Assembly (NCBI GenBank): GCA_964462685.1
Contig: CAYWYR010000011.1
Span: 59,553-123,552 of the forward strand
Source of the DNA: CAYWYR01 sp964462685
GTDB lineage: Bacteria > Bacteroidota > Ignavibacteria > Kapaibacteriales > UBA2268
DNA: 64,000 bases
Direction: 5' to 3'
Made by a program: the position numbers and the translations under genes. The notes beneath the pieces are model-generated. The model saw only the letters and a list, made by a program, of their open reading frames with translations. It searched no databases and was not told where the DNA came from. This document shows, one piece after another, positions 16,246 to 25,092 of this stretch; the first letter of the stretch is position 1; each line of letters begins with the position of its first letter.

Positions 16246-18258
16246 TTATTCTATAACAAACTCAACTCTTCTGTTCATTGCTCTGCCTTCTGGCGTATCG
16301 TTACCAGATACTGGTGAATCTTTACCCATGCCTATAGCTAGGATACGGTCATCGGTTATCCCTTTATTTACCAGAAAGCTCTTAACGGCTTCGGCTCTTT
16401 CTTCTGATACGACTTTATTTCGTGTATCAGTGCCTACGTTGTCGGTATGGCCGATTACTTTAATGTTTATCTCTTTGTTGTTTTTCAAAAAATCCGCTAC
16501 TCTTGTAAGTTCTAAAGCCGAAGTCTTCAAAAGCTTGCTTTCTCCGAAATCGAAAAAGATATTGTTTAAAGTAATCGTAGCGCCTTTCTTGATCTTTACT
16601 AGTTTTAAATCAATAGTCTTGCCTTCGGTGATTAAAATACTGTCTATAATCCCGATCTCGAGATTCTTGTTTATAGGGAAGTATCCATTAGCCTCAGCCC
16701 TTATACCGTAAGTTCTGTTGGGGAGTAGTACCACAGAGTATTCACCGCTTTCAGAGTTAGTATTGGCCACCCCCATTTTTTCCCCAGTAGAAATATCTTC
16801 ATAGATCACGGTGGCGGCTACAGGCGAGCTCTCTTCAGAGTCCGTTACCACACCACTAACCTGGACAACTTCTTGTTTCATTACCCCTTCAGGGATAGCT
16901 ACTCTAAAGATGTCTTCTTTACCGTAGCCGCTTTTCATTGATACATAATAACCGTTTACCCCGTCCAGCGGTATGGTAAAATAGGAATCCCATGTCTCGG
17001 AATTTATACCAGGCCCTACATTCTGCGGCTCCGCCCAACTATGGAATGAGTCTTTTTTGTAAGATCTGAATATATCCATACTACCATACCCCGGCCAGCC
17101 GGCACTGCTGAAGTATAACGTCTGCCCATCGGCGGTAAGAAATGGCGCGCCTTCTTTGGAAGCTGTATTGATATCAGGCCCTAGATTCTCAGGCTTGCTC
17201 CATCTTCCGTCATCCAGCTTCTCGGAGACATAAATATCTATATCACCGTATGAGTTACCGTCATCGATAGCACTGAAAAGATAAAGCCCGTCATAAGATA
17301 TATAGAATGATGATTCCTGGGCTTTATTTACAAAATCCACTATCTCAAGCTCTTGTGGAAATTGCCACTTATCGCCAGACTTCATAGAATATGATAGCCC
17401 TCGGCTCATAGTCCCGTCTTCATTATAAACATTGCCGAGTAACAGAGTGTTTTGGTCCTGGGTTAAAGCGATAGCATAGTTGGAATGTTCGTTGTTCAGT
17501 TCAGAGACCAACTTCGGCGATGTAAATCGGCCTATATTATTTCGTTCGCTTACCCAGATATCCTCGAGCTTCGCTTTTCCGGTGTTTGAGGGGTGGTACT
17601 TGCGTGTAAAATACAGTTTGTTACCATCAGAGCTTATTATAGGTGCCAGCTCACTATATGGGGAGTTTACTTGATCGCTTAAAAGCTCGCCCTTAAAGCC
17701 CGAAAGCAATTGAGAGTTATTGATCGTATATCCAGCTTCTATCTTCGAGGGACTTATCCCGACCGCATCAATAGCGTTATAGCCGTTTACTTTGTTTGTT
17801 GAGGATTCTATTCGGATTGAGGATAATCCACCGCTAAGTTTACTTGTATCCACTTCTATGGATAAGATTTCCGCCTGGCTCTGATAAAAGTAATTTACTT
17901 TACTCTTATAGATTGTATCGCTTATGCCTTCGGTTGATTGATAGATAACAAATTTGATAGCCCCTGGGTTCTGGCTCTGATAGATATGAACCGAGCCGGG
18001 TTTGATTTCAGCTGGGAAAGATACTTCTATATACTCTAAGCCATAACTTTTGGGCTCGGATGGATACCAGGAAGTACTGATAATATTCTGTTTTGGGGTT
18101 GAGGAGGGTTTGCCCAGTATTTGATAGGCACTTCCTATCTTATCTGTGAACTGGGTTGAATAAGAAACAACCTCATCTGCCCAGATTATCTTTTGGCTAA
18201 ATAATTCATAAGCAGAACCAAAACCGGCTAACAATATCGAAAATAAAATTAATCTCAT
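16246..18258 (-). CDS. PD40 propeller / carboxypeptidase-regulatory-like / OmpA family protein (PorE-like)
   Basis: A 670-residue envelope protein. It begins with a hydrophobic signal peptide (MRLILFSILLAGFGSAYE). Residues ~20-180 form an uncharacterised beta-rich domain; ~185-450 hold PD40/WD40-like repeats (SDGNKLYFTRK, SYDGLYLFSA, TADGQTLYFSS); ~455-540 resemble a carboxypeptidase regulatory-like domain (VSGVVTDSEESSPVAATV); ~555-670 are an OmpA peptidoglycan-binding domain with HTDNVGT and the NRRVEF end. The order propeller-CRD-OmpA is that of T9SS component PorE, which links the machinery to peptidoglycan. PorE also has an N-terminal TPR part, which I do not see here, so a T9SS role is inferred, not shown. 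It could also be a general cell-wall anchoring protein. Confidence 0.8.
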   Translation of the reverse strand: MRLILFSILLAGFGSAYELFSQKIIWADEVVSYSTQFTDKIGSAYQILGKPSSTPKQNIISTSWYPSEPKSYGLEYIEVSFPAEIKPGSVHIYQSQNPGAIKFVIYQSTEGISDTIYKSKVNYFYQSQAEILSIEVDTSKLSGGLSSIRIESSTNKVNGYNAIDAVGISPSKIEAGYTINNSQLLSGFKGELLSDQVNSPYSELAPIISSDGNKLYFTRKYHPSNTGKAKLEDIWVSERNNIGRFTSPKLVSELNNEHSNYAIALTQDQNTLLLGNVYNEDGTMSRGLSYSMKSGDKWQFPQELEIVDFVNKAQESSFYISYDGLYLFSAIDDGNSYGDIDIYVSEKLDDGRWSKPENLGPDINTASKEGAPFLTADGQTLYFSSAGWPGYGSMDIFRSYKKDSFHSWAEPQNVGPGINSETWDSYFTIPLDGVNGYYVSMKSGYGKEDIFRVAIPEGVMKQEVVQVSGVVTDSEESSPVAATVIYEDISTGEKMGVANTNSESGEYSVVLLPNRTYGIRAEANGYFPINKNLEIGIIDSILITEGKTIDLKLVKIKKGATITLNNIFFDFGESKLLKTSALELTRVADFLKNNKEINIKVIGHTDNVGTDTRNKVVSEERAEAVKSFLVNKGITDDRILAIGMGKDSPVSGNDTPEGRAMNRRVEFVIE

Positions 18259-18292
18259 ATCGCAAAATTACGAAAAGATAATGCAGAAAGGT

Positions 18293-19318
18293 TTACCACA
18301 TCTCAGAAGTAGTGTTTCGCGACATCAGATCCCGTATGCCATCCATGATAACTTCTTTAGGTTGTTCGCCGCCAAATATGATCCTGTGAACATTATGACA
18401 TATCGGCATCTCTACTTCATACTTTTCAGCGAGCCCTATGGCAGATCGGCTCGTTGCTACACCCTCGGCTACCATCAGCATTTCATTTTTGATCTGCTCT
18501 ACCTTCTGCCCTTTGGCCAGTCTGTTCCCGAACTGCCAGTTGCGGCTGTGCTGGCTCATACAGGTAACAATAAGGTCGCCTATACCGGTAAGCCCTTGGA
18601 AAGTGAGCGGGTTTGCACCCATCGCTACGCCTAATCGGGAAATCTCCGCGAGCCCTCGGGTGATAAGTGCGGCCTTAGCGTTCTCCCCGTAATTAAAGCC
18701 ATCCAAAATGCCAGCGGCAAGCGCGATTACATTTTTCATCGCTCCGCCGATCTCTGCCCCTGTCACATCTGCCGAGTGGTAAACTCGCATATAGTTGCCC
18801 GAAAGTGCGTTCATTATGAATTCCGATAGGTCGTCATTATGGCTTGAGCACACAACAGTGGTCAGATCTTTGTTAAGCAATAACTCCGCATGGCTGGGGC
18901 CAGCCAGATGTGCATAGTGACTTTCATCTACCCCAAACTCTTCTTTGAAGATTGAAGAGATCAATCTCAGGCTACCGTTTTCCACACCCTTGGAGCCGTT
19001 CACTATATATTTGCCATCCAAACTTATTTGTTGATCACTATAGTAGGGTGAGATATATTGGGTAGGGATACAGTTGACAATTACATCACGCCCATCTAAT
19101 TTACTGTTTTCAGTTGTAGCTTTTAGATTTTTAGATAAATCAAAACCGCTTAGGTATTTGTGGTTTTCTTGTTTATCATTGACTGTATTGGCTACGTCAT
19201 CTTCATGAGTGAAGATAATGGTATCATATCCGTTTCTCGAAAACTCATTTGCTACTGCCGTCCCCCAGGAACCGATACCTATAACCGCTATTTTCCTTAC
19301 AGAACCAAAATCAATCAT
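18293..19318 (-). CDS. gpsA: Glycerol-3-phosphate dehydrogenase [NAD(P)+]
   Basis: Reduces dihydroxyacetone phosphate to sn-glycerol-3-phosphate, the backbone for phospholipids, in the cytoplasm. The product is 341 residues. The nucleotide-binding loop GIGSWGTA is at residues 14-21, the conserved GSKG lysine is K110, and GGAMKNVIALAAG carries the catalytic lysine K195. The GLTGIGDLIVTC segment and the C-terminal helices follow. Its start overlaps the end of plsY by 8 nt, so the two enzymes that make and use glycerol-3-phosphate are translated together. Confidence 0.96.
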   Translation of the reverse strand: MIDFGSVRKIAVIGIGSWGTAVANEFSRNGYDTIIFTHEDDVANTVNDKQENHKYLSGFDLSKNLKATTENSKLDGRDVIVNCIPTQYISPYYSDQQISLDGKYIVNGSKGVENGSLRLISSIFKEEFGVDESHYAHLAGPSHAELLLNKDLTTVVCSSHNDDLSEFIMNALSGNYMRVYHSADVTGAEIGGAMKNVIALAAGILDGFNYGENAKAALITRGLAEISRLGVAMGANPLTFQGLTGIGDLIVTCMSQHSRNWQFGNRLAKGQKVEQIKNEMLMVAEGVATSRSAIGLAEKYEVEMPICHNVHRIIFGGEQPKEVIMDGIRDLMSRNTTSEMW

Positions 19319-19964
19319 TCTTGTTTCCTTTAAGCCATGGCAAACTGAACCTGTTCTCGTTTCCTTTTAGCAGTCTCGAGATATTCCTGCGGTGTGTGAT
19401 CAAAACCAGAACACTGATAGCAGTGAAAAAGGGTAACAGAACCAAAAAACCTTCCACGCCGTTATCAATTAAATAATTTCTGACAAGCAGGCTGACCGTT
19501 ATCGTTACGGCTGCCAGTATGGAACCTAGCGATACAATACCAGTCGATAAAAAAGCTATCAGAAAAACACCGAGCGCCGGTAGAGTATCATTGGGCGATA
19601 TAGCTATAAGCATTCCAGCAAGTGTATTTATTCCCTTACCACCTTTGAAACCCGAAAACAGTGGGAATATATGCCCTGTCACGCTCGAAATGCCGGCTAG
19701 AAGCTGATACAATATGCTTTCAGATCCAAATAGCCAAATAGCTATCATAACTGGCAAAACGCCCTTTAAGATATCAGCTATCTGCACTATGATACCCCAT
19801 TTACGGCCAAGTACGCGGAACACGTTCGTGCTACCCATGTTGCCGCTTCCTTTGGTACGGATATCAAAACCGAAAAACAACCTGCTGATTATAACACCAG
19901 AAGGTACCGAACCGATCAGATATGAGATAACGAGAAGAATTACCAGTTGGAAAGTGATATCCAT
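19311..19964 (-). CDS. plsY: Acyl-phosphate:glycerol-3-phosphate acyltransferase PlsY
   Basis: An inner-membrane enzyme that transfers an acyl group from acyl-phosphate to glycerol-3-phosphate, the first step of phospholipid synthesis. The product is 217 residues with five or so membrane spans. The three family motifs are seen: GSVPSGVIISR near residues 18-28, RTKGSGNMGSTNVFRVLG, and HIFPLFSGFKGGKGINT. ATG start; directly upstream of gpsA in the same transcript. Confidence 0.96.
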   Translation of the reverse strand: MDITFQLVILLVISYLIGSVPSGVIISRLFFGFDIRTKGSGNMGSTNVFRVLGRKWGIIVQIADILKGVLPVMIAIWLFGSESILYQLLAGISSVTGHIFPLFSGFKGGKGINTLAGMLIAISPNDTLPALGVFLIAFLSTGIVSLGSILAAVTITVSLLVRNYLIDNGVEGFLVLLPFFTAISVLVLITHRRNISRLLKGNENRFSLPWLKGNKND

Positions 19965-20004
19965 CGGTTAGCAGTATAGAATTTTTAACAAGCCGCCAAA
20001 AAAG

Positions 20005-20781
20005 CTACGAGTTCATATTTGTAAAGTAATATAAAGTTATCCCTACGGCGATGGAAACGTTTAGAGATTCAGTTTGGCCAAGGCCCTTGATCTCGAACTC
20101 ATCGTCCAGAACTGCATTTACTTCATCTGATATGCCTTTACTTTCGCTACCGAAAACTAACCCGAATTCTTTATTTTCAGGTTTGAAGCTGATAAGCTGG
20201 TTTTCAGAACCAAGACAGGCCCCGTATTTCTTTATGCCACCAAAGTTCTCTTTTAGGTAGCCAGCCAAATCATCGACATACTTGAGCTTACTAAAAAATA
20301 TAGAACCCATAGATGACCGTACCGCCTTAGGGCCATAGTAATCAGCGGATCCGCCGCCGACTATAACCTGTTTGATGCCGAACCACTCTGCCGTACGGAT
20401 TATCGTACCTACGTTGCCGGGGTCCTGAAGGCCGTCCAGTGCTATAAAAGGTTTATCAAAATCCATATCGGATTCTTTTTTGTTCACTACCGCGAATATC
20501 GACTGAGGAGACTTGGCATTAGTCATTTGATCGAACTGGTGCTTGGGCGCTGAATATATCGGAACGCCCTTCTCATGGAACTGGTCGGTAAGCTCGATTA
20601 TCGATTGTGATGAAGAATCCCTCGTTACTATGAGCTCTGGTATGAACTCACTGCGTAGTAATTCTTGGCATAGCTTCTCGCCCTCCGCGATGAATAGGAA
20701 GTTCTGATCTCGGTGCTGCCGTTGGTGCAGGGATCGTATAAGTTTTTTAAGTCTTTGAGAAATGGGTATTGCGTAATGCAT
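20005..20781 (-). CDS. TrmH/SpoU family RNA 2'-O-methyltransferase
   Basis: A SPOUT-class enzyme that methylates the ribose 2'-OH of rRNA or tRNA using S-adenosylmethionine. The product is 258 residues: an N-terminal L30e-like substrate-binding domain (~1-100), then the trefoil-knot domain. Motif I is NVGTIIRTAEWFG (123-135, catalytic Arg 129), motif II GLVFGSESKGIS (207-218), motif III SLNVSIAVGITLY (239-251). The N-terminal domain resembles the RlmB/TsnR group, but the exact target cannot be told from sequence alone. Single gene with a divergent epimerase upstream. Confidence 0.92.
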   Translation of the reverse strand: MHYAIPISQRLKKLIRSLHQRQHRDQNFLFIAEGEKLCQELLRSEFIPELIVTRDSSSQSIIELTDQFHEKGVPIYSAPKHQFDQMTNAKSPQSIFAVVNKKESDMDFDKPFIALDGLQDPGNVGTIIRTAEWFGIKQVIVGGGSADYYGPKAVRSSMGSIFFSKLKYVDDLAGYLKENFGGIKKYGACLGSENQLISFKPENKEFGLVFGSESKGISDEVNAVLDDEFEIKGLGQTESLNVSIAVGITLYYFTNMNS

Positions 20782-20926
20782 TTAACTCGAAAGTAGTTAA
20801 TTTTGAACCGTCAAATACAGACTGATTGGCAAATTTAATAAATATAGTTTACTATGCTATGTTTTTTGCTATCTATGTTGATATATTTCAAAGATTTACC
20901 GTTTCTGAAACAAAAAATGAACGTTT

Positions 20927-21844
20927 ATGAATATCTGTATAACTGGCGGGGCGGGCTTTATAGGCTCCCATACCGCGGACAAACTTATCGAACTCGGACA
21001 CAATGTTGTGATTGTTGACAACCTTGTAACCGGATTCGAGAAAAACCTTAATCCAAAAGCGAAATTTGTCAATCTTGATATTCGTAGCAAAGATATACAT
21101 GCCCTTTTCGAAAAAGAAAAATTCGATATCGTTTTTCACCTTGCCGCTCAAATGAATGTAAGGGTGTCGGTTGATGATCCTACCTATGATTCTGATAATA
21201 ATATCACTGGGTCATTGAATTTATATGAGGCCGCTAAAAAGTCAGGTGTCAAAAAAGTGATATTCGCCTCGTCGGGGGGCACTGTCTATGGTGAACAGGA
21301 TTACCACCCCTGCGACGAGGATCACCCCCTAAGGCCCATCTCACCTTACGGCATTGGTAAAATGGTTAACGAAAAATATCTCTATTACTACAGAGAGGTA
21401 TTTGGGCTGGATTACGCCGCACTCAGATACGGTAATGTATATGGACCACGCCAGAATCCCCACGGTGAGGCAGGAGTAGTAGCTATCTTTACCGAAAGGC
21501 TTATTAAAGGCGACCAAGCCGTCATAAACGGTGACGGGCTTATAACACGTGATTACATCTATATAGATGATGTAGTGGCCGCGAATATCAAGGCTATGCA
21601 AGATGGTGTATCAGGAAGCTTTAACGTCACAACGGGCAAGGAAACCGACGTAAACTATATTTTTAGAGCACTTAAAGCAATTACCGCTTCTGATATGGAG
21701 GAAAAACACGGGTCTGCTAAAAAAGGCGAGCAGAGAAGAGCCTGCTGCTCCCCTGCAAAACTTAAAGCCCATGGCTGGATACCACAAATGGAATTCGATG
21801 AAGGACTTGAAAAAACAGTTGAATGGTTCAAGTTAAACAAGTAG
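20927..21844 (+). CDS. NAD-dependent sugar epimerase/dehydratase (UDP-glucose 4-epimerase-like)
   Basis: A short-chain dehydrogenase acting on nucleotide sugars, probably making precursors for surface polysaccharide. The product is 305 residues. The Rossmann motif GGAGFIG is at residues 7-13, the catalytic SxnYxxxK set is S115/S116 (FASSGGTVYG) with Y141 and K145 (YGIGK), and GDGLITRDYIYIDDVV is the substrate-binding segment. The 10-nt gap to pgsA suggests co-transcription. It could be a 4-epimerase or a related epimerase; sequence does not settle the sugar. Confidence 0.9.
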   Translation: MNICITGGAGFIGSHTADKLIELGHNVVIVDNLVTGFEKNLNPKAKFVNLDIRSKDIHALFEKEKFDIVFHLAAQMNVRVSVDDPTYDSDNNITGSLNLYEAAKKSGVKKVIFASSGGTVYGEQDYHPCDEDHPLRPISPYGIGKMVNEKYLYYYREVFGLDYAALRYGNVYGPRQNPHGEAGVVAIFTERLIKGDQAVINGDGLITRDYIYIDDVVAANIKAMQDGVSGSFNVTTGKETDVNYIFRALKAITASDMEEKHGSAKKGEQRRACCSPAKLKAHGWIPQMEFDEGLEKTVEWFKLNK

Positions 21845-21854
21845 GTGTATAGAA

Positions 21855-22379
21855 TTGGCAGTCTCCAATATAATAAGTGTCTTCAGATTGTTACTTGCTT
21901 TTCCGCTCGCCTATGCTGTATATGAAAATGAACATTTACTTGTAGCAATACTCGGTATATTGGTTTTCGTGTCGGATTATGCCGACGGTTACGTAGCCCG
22001 CCGTAAAAACGAAGTGACCGAGCTAGGCAAAGTTATAGACCCCGTAGCAGATAAAGTAGTAGTATTAGGGGTTGTTTTCGCCTTGATGCTAAGCGGGAAA
22101 TCACCTATCTGGTTTGTGACCGCTGTTGTGGTAAGGGATTTTATCATACTCGCAGCTAGCCTTGTGCTTAGGAAAAAGCTCAAAGGCTATAGCCTGCCTT
22201 CCAATATACTCGGCAAACTGACAATCAACATACTCGCTGGTATCTTCCTATTCCAATACCTTGAAATTGTCCATGCTTATGACTACGGTTCCGTGATCGG
22301 GATGATTTTCCTTACTGCATCACTGATGGTTTATACTCTACGAGCAGTCCAATTCCTTGGTAAAAAAAACAAAGCTTGA
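21855..22379 (+). CDS. pgsA: CDP-alcohol phosphatidyltransferase (phosphatidylglycerophosphate synthase type)
   Basis: An inner-membrane enzyme of phospholipid synthesis, most likely joining CDP-diacylglycerol and glycerol-3-phosphate. The product is 174 residues with about five membrane spans. The CDP-OH-P motif is complete: D41, D44-G45, A48-R49, G58, D62 and D66. TTG start, giving MAVSNIISVFRL; no nearby ATG would keep the first span. Substrate choice (PgsA rather than another class member) is inferred from size and N terminus. Fits with plsY and gpsA nearby. Confidence 0.82.
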   Translation: MAVSNIISVFRLLLAFPLAYAVYENEHLLVAILGILVFVSDYADGYVARRKNEVTELGKVIDPVADKVVVLGVVFALMLSGKSPIWFVTAVVVRDFIILAASLVLRKKLKGYSLPSNILGKLTINILAGIFLFQYLEIVHAYDYGSVIGMIFLTASLMVYTLRAVQFLGKKNKA

Positions 22380-22413
22380 TAAAATACCTGCCCTCCCTGG
22401 ATCATTGCTTCTA

Positions 22414-22448
22414 CATGTCACACTGAGCCTGTCGAAGTGTAAGACATG
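22414..22448. repeat. Hairpin repeat with GAGCCTGTCGAA core
   Basis: CATGTC-ACAC and GTGT-AA-GACATG form a hairpin around the core TGAGCCTGTCGAA. The same core occurs at 60.58 kb with a CCCT/AGGG stem, and a variant at 63.9 kb has an ATGAC/GTCAT outer stem. It is one of a dispersed family of short imperfect palindromes in the intergenic DNA of this genome. The flanks down to about 22492 have the same character (GAGGAATCCAGTG). Confidence 0.6.
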
Positions 22449-22541
22449 CCCCCGCCGTAATTCCTAGAGGCACAGCCCGAGGAATCCAGTGTTTCAACAA
22501 ATTATATGTCACCTCTTTGCGTTTATACCAAAGATCATAGC

Positions 22542-22548
22542 AAGGGAG
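22542..22548 (+). promoter_or_regulatory. Shine-Dalgarno site fixing the topoisomerase IB start
   Basis: AAGGGAG lies 6 nt before an ATG at 22555. This supports that ATG over an upstream in-frame ATG at 22489 that would add 22 hydrophobic residues unlike any topoisomerase IB and would run into the upstream repeat DNA. Confidence 0.6.
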
Positions 22549-22554
22549 TATGGA

Positions 22555-23529
22555 ATGGCATTAAAAGAAGAATCTGATTTATGCATTCTCCGAAAAAAAT
22601 GGGGACGAGGGTTCAGATACTTGGATGAGGACGGCAGAAAAATAGAAGACAAAAAGGCATTATCAAGAATTCAGAATCTGGCTATCCCCCCGATTTGGGA
22701 TGAAGTAATGATCTGCGGCAGTGGTAACGGAAAAATACAAGCAACCGGTATTGACCCTAAAGGCAGAAAACAGTATATCTACCATCAGGACTGGATAAAA
22801 CAGTCCCAAGCCGAAAAGTTTGCCGAGCTCAAGAGATTCGGCAAACTATTGCCTGCTATGCGGAGTAAATGTCATGCAATAATTGAGGATAAAAACTACT
22901 CCTGGGAATATATCATGGCTCTTCTGGTTCTCATACTTGATGAAACCGGTATTAGGATTGGTAACAAACATTACCTCAATCAAAACAAAACCCACGGCCT
23001 TACAAGCCTTCGGCGGAAACATTTATCAATCGATAAAGAACATCTAATATTTAATTATAAAGGTAAAAGCAACAAAAACAGGGAAGTGGATATTGATGAC
23101 GAAGAACTTATACAACATATAAAACAAGCTGCCGAGCAGCCAGGTTATCATATCTTCAGATATAAAGATCATTCCGGCACTTGGCATCCAGTAGATTCAA
23201 GCGATGTAAACGAGTTTATTTCAGAAAATATGAGTGGCTTTACTAGTAAGTACTTTCGCACATGGGTAGCCAACAGGCTTGCTATTGAATTATGGCCCGT
23301 TGCGATACAAAAAAAAGAAGAGAGTAAAAAAGAGCTGAAAAATATTCTTATAGAAATGGTAGCCAAGGAACTAGGTAATACTCCAGCCATCTGCAGCGAG
23401 TACTATTTGCATCCTAATGTGCTTAACCTGATTAAAAATAAGAGACTCCCGATAATAGAAACCAAAAACAACTCGGATACACAGGAAATCCATAACCAAA
23501 CCGAAAAGATCCTATTGGATGCTATATAA
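22555..23529 (+). CDS. DNA topoisomerase IB
   Basis: A eukaryote/poxvirus-type topoisomerase that relaxes supercoils through a 3'-phosphotyrosine. The product is 324 residues from the chosen ATG. The N-terminal beta domain has PPIWDEVMICGSGNGKIQATGID; the catalytic domain has LDETGIRIGN (catalytic Arg 134), NYKGKSNK (Lys 169-171 region), FRTWVAN (Arg 235), and LGNTPAICSEYYLHP where the second tyrosine, Y284, is the nucleophile. The enzyme is patchily spread among bacteria. It stands alone between pgsA and the convergent FKBP gene, after a repeat-rich 175-nt spacer. Confidence 0.92.
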   Translation: MALKEESDLCILRKKWGRGFRYLDEDGRKIEDKKALSRIQNLAIPPIWDEVMICGSGNGKIQATGIDPKGRKQYIYHQDWIKQSQAEKFAELKRFGKLLPAMRSKCHAIIEDKNYSWEYIMALLVLILDETGIRIGNKHYLNQNKTHGLTSLRRKHLSIDKEHLIFNYKGKSNKNREVDIDDEELIQHIKQAAEQPGYHIFRYKDHSGTWHPVDSSDVNEFISENMSGFTSKYFRTWVANRLAIELWPVAIQKKEESKKELKNILIEMVAKELGNTPAICSEYYLHPNVLNLIKNKRLPIIETKNNSDTQEIHNQTEKILLDAI

Positions 23530-23563
23530 AAAAAGCCGATTGAGTTTTATACCCAACCGGCTT
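23527..23563 (-). terminator. Terminator of the FKBP gene
   Basis: Between convergent genes, AAGCCGATTGAGT and ACCCAACCGGCTT form a 13-bp stem. In the minus-strand RNA the two imperfect positions become G-U pairs, and the stem is followed by seven U residues; in the plus-strand RNA they would be A-C mismatches. The direction is therefore minus, ending the FKBP transcript. Confidence 0.8.
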
Positions 23564-23588
23564 GCAAAATATCTGGTCTGATAAAAGC

Positions 23589-24338
23589 TTACTGAGGGAA
23601 CACTTCGATAAGCTCTACATCAAAGATAAGTGTTTCGTTCGGGCCGATATTTTGACCTGCGCCACGCTCACCATACGCTAACTCCGAAGGTATGTAAAGT
23701 GTATATTTCGCGCCTTCTTTCATAAGCTGCAGGCCTTCTGTCCAGCCTGGTATTACGCCGTTTAATGCAAACTCAATAGGTTCGCCGCGCTCTACTGAAC
23801 TGTCAAATACAGTTCCGTCAAGTAATTTACCGGTGTAGTGTACTTTTACCCTGTCATTATTATCAGGCTGAGCACCAGTTCCAGCTTCTACCACTTTGTA
23901 CTGAAGGCCAGACTCAGTTACCATTACCCCTGGCTCTTCTTTGTTTTGAGCTAAGAATTCTTGGCCTTTTACAAGATTGCCAGTTTTAGCCGCTTCCATC
24001 TGCTGCATTTGCTTTTCTTGCATAAACTGTTGGAATCGCATCATTACTACTTGCTGTACGGAATCAGAGAACATTGACTCTCCACCGTTTTTCAGGTCTT
24101 CAAAACCCTTCATGAAGATATCAGTATTGATCTCAAGAGAGTCACGACCGATATTTTTACCAATGTCAGCTCCGATTACATAAGATACAGTATCCATGAA
24201 CGTTGTCATTTCTGCACTGCCGCCTTTTTGCGCAGTTGAATCTTCGCATGCCATCAGCATAACGAAGGCAAGTATAGTTAAGGAAATTTTAGTCATTAGA
24301 CTCATTATATTGTTCGAAAAAAAGTTGTTAGTAGCCAT
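23589..24338 (-). CDS. FKBP-type peptidyl-prolyl cis-trans isomerase, lipoprotein
   Basis: A periplasmic or surface protein-folding isomerase of the Mip/FkpA class. The product is up to 249 residues. A lipobox LMAC gives lipidated Cys31 counted from the first ATG; the in-frame ATG at residue 15 (MTKISLTILAFVMLMAC) would give a cleaner signal peptide and may be the true start. Residues ~45-130 form the dimerising helical domain (AEMTTFMDTVSYVIGADIGKNI), and ~155-248 the FKBP domain (VKVHYTGKLLDGTVFDSS, VIPGWTEGLQLMKEG, YIPSELAYGERGAG). Divergent from ribH. Confidence 0.93.
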   Translation of the reverse strand: MATNNFFSNNIMSLMTKISLTILAFVMLMACEDSTAQKGGSAEMTTFMDTVSYVIGADIGKNIGRDSLEINTDIFMKGFEDLKNGGESMFSDSVQQVVMMRFQQFMQEKQMQQMEAAKTGNLVKGQEFLAQNKEEPGVMVTESGLQYKVVEAGTGAQPDNNDRVKVHYTGKLLDGTVFDSSVERGEPIEFALNGVIPGWTEGLQLMKEGAKYTLYIPSELAYGERGAGQNIGPNETLIFDVELIEVFPQ

Positions 24339-24437
24339 CAGGGGGTCACATCCTAAGATTATTTAATTTTGTTGTGCACGTATGTGGCACACAAATTAAT
24401 ACAATAAACCGAAATACAATATCCCACTCTTTCAGCA

Positions 24438-24935
24438 GTGGCTAAAATTGAATATCACAAACGGAATCTCGTAATGAAATTAATCGAAGGGCAGATGAAC
24501 GCCAAAGGACTTAAAATCGGGCTGATAGCCACCAGATGGAACGATTTTATCGTATCCAGGTTGCAGGCAGGCGCCGTGGATGCATTTGTCAGGCATGGTG
24601 GAAATAATGAAGATATCGACTTGGTAATGTGCCCAGGCGCTTTTGAAATACCTGTTGTTGCCAAAAAAATGGCTGTCAGCGGTAAATACGACGCCATCAT
24701 AGCACTCGGAGCAGTTATCCGAGGTGCTACCCCCCATTTTGATATTGTCGCCAACAACTCAGCCTCTGGCTTAAATTCAATAGCCATTGAAACAGGAGTG
24801 CCGTGTATCAACGGTATCCTTACCACAGATACTATTGAGCAGGCCATTGAAAGAGCTGGTACAAAAGCTGGCAACAAGGGTTACGAATGTGCTACGGCAG
24901 CTATTGAAACTGCTTCACTCCTAAAAAATCTATAA
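24438..24935 (+). CDS. ribH: 6,7-dimethyl-8-ribityllumazine synthase
   Basis: Makes the lumazine precursor of riboflavin from the pyrimidine and butanone phosphate substrates; forms large icosahedral or pentameric assemblies. The product is 165 residues from a GTG; an in-frame ATG 36 nt later would still keep the whole fold. Active-site elements are ATRWNDFIV, the GAFEIPVVAKKM loop, AVIRGATPHFDIVAN with catalytic H100, and NGILTTDTIEQAIERAG. It is not clustered with other rib genes here. Confidence 0.95.
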   Translation: MAKIEYHKRNLVMKLIEGQMNAKGLKIGLIATRWNDFIVSRLQAGAVDAFVRHGGNNEDIDLVMCPGAFEIPVVAKKMAVSGKYDAIIALGAVIRGATPHFDIVANNSASGLNSIAIETGVPCINGILTTDTIEQAIERAGTKAGNKGYECATAAIETASLLKNL

Positions 24936-24942
24936 GCCTTTT

Positions 24943-24990
24943 CTATTTTATAGCTTCATTGAGTTAAAATAGAGCTAGGCTAAGACTTTT
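24943..24990 (+). terminator. Possible ribH terminator
   Basis: CTATTTTA and TAAAATAG form a perfect 8-bp stem (extendable by AGCC/GGCT at the base) with T-rich sequence (GACTTTTTCTC) a few bases later. The stem is AT-rich and the T-run is not directly adjacent, so this is only a moderate candidate. Confidence 0.4.
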
Positions 24991-25092
24991 TCTCTTCTAA
25001 TGTGTCTTTATAATATAAGGCGGTATGTAACCATATCGCTTTATAATCCATCTTATATAAACGAACCTTTGTAAACTTGCATAATATCTCCA

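Noticed and set aside
16241..16711. 156-residue plus-strand frame opposite the PorE-like gene
   Set aside because: It mirrors the conserved OmpA domain on the minus strand, so the minus gene is real and the frame is a shadow.
22489..22554. Upstream ATG for topoisomerase IB
   Set aside because: It would add 22 hydrophobic residues and overlap repeat sequence, while AAGGGAG lies 6 nt before the later ATG.
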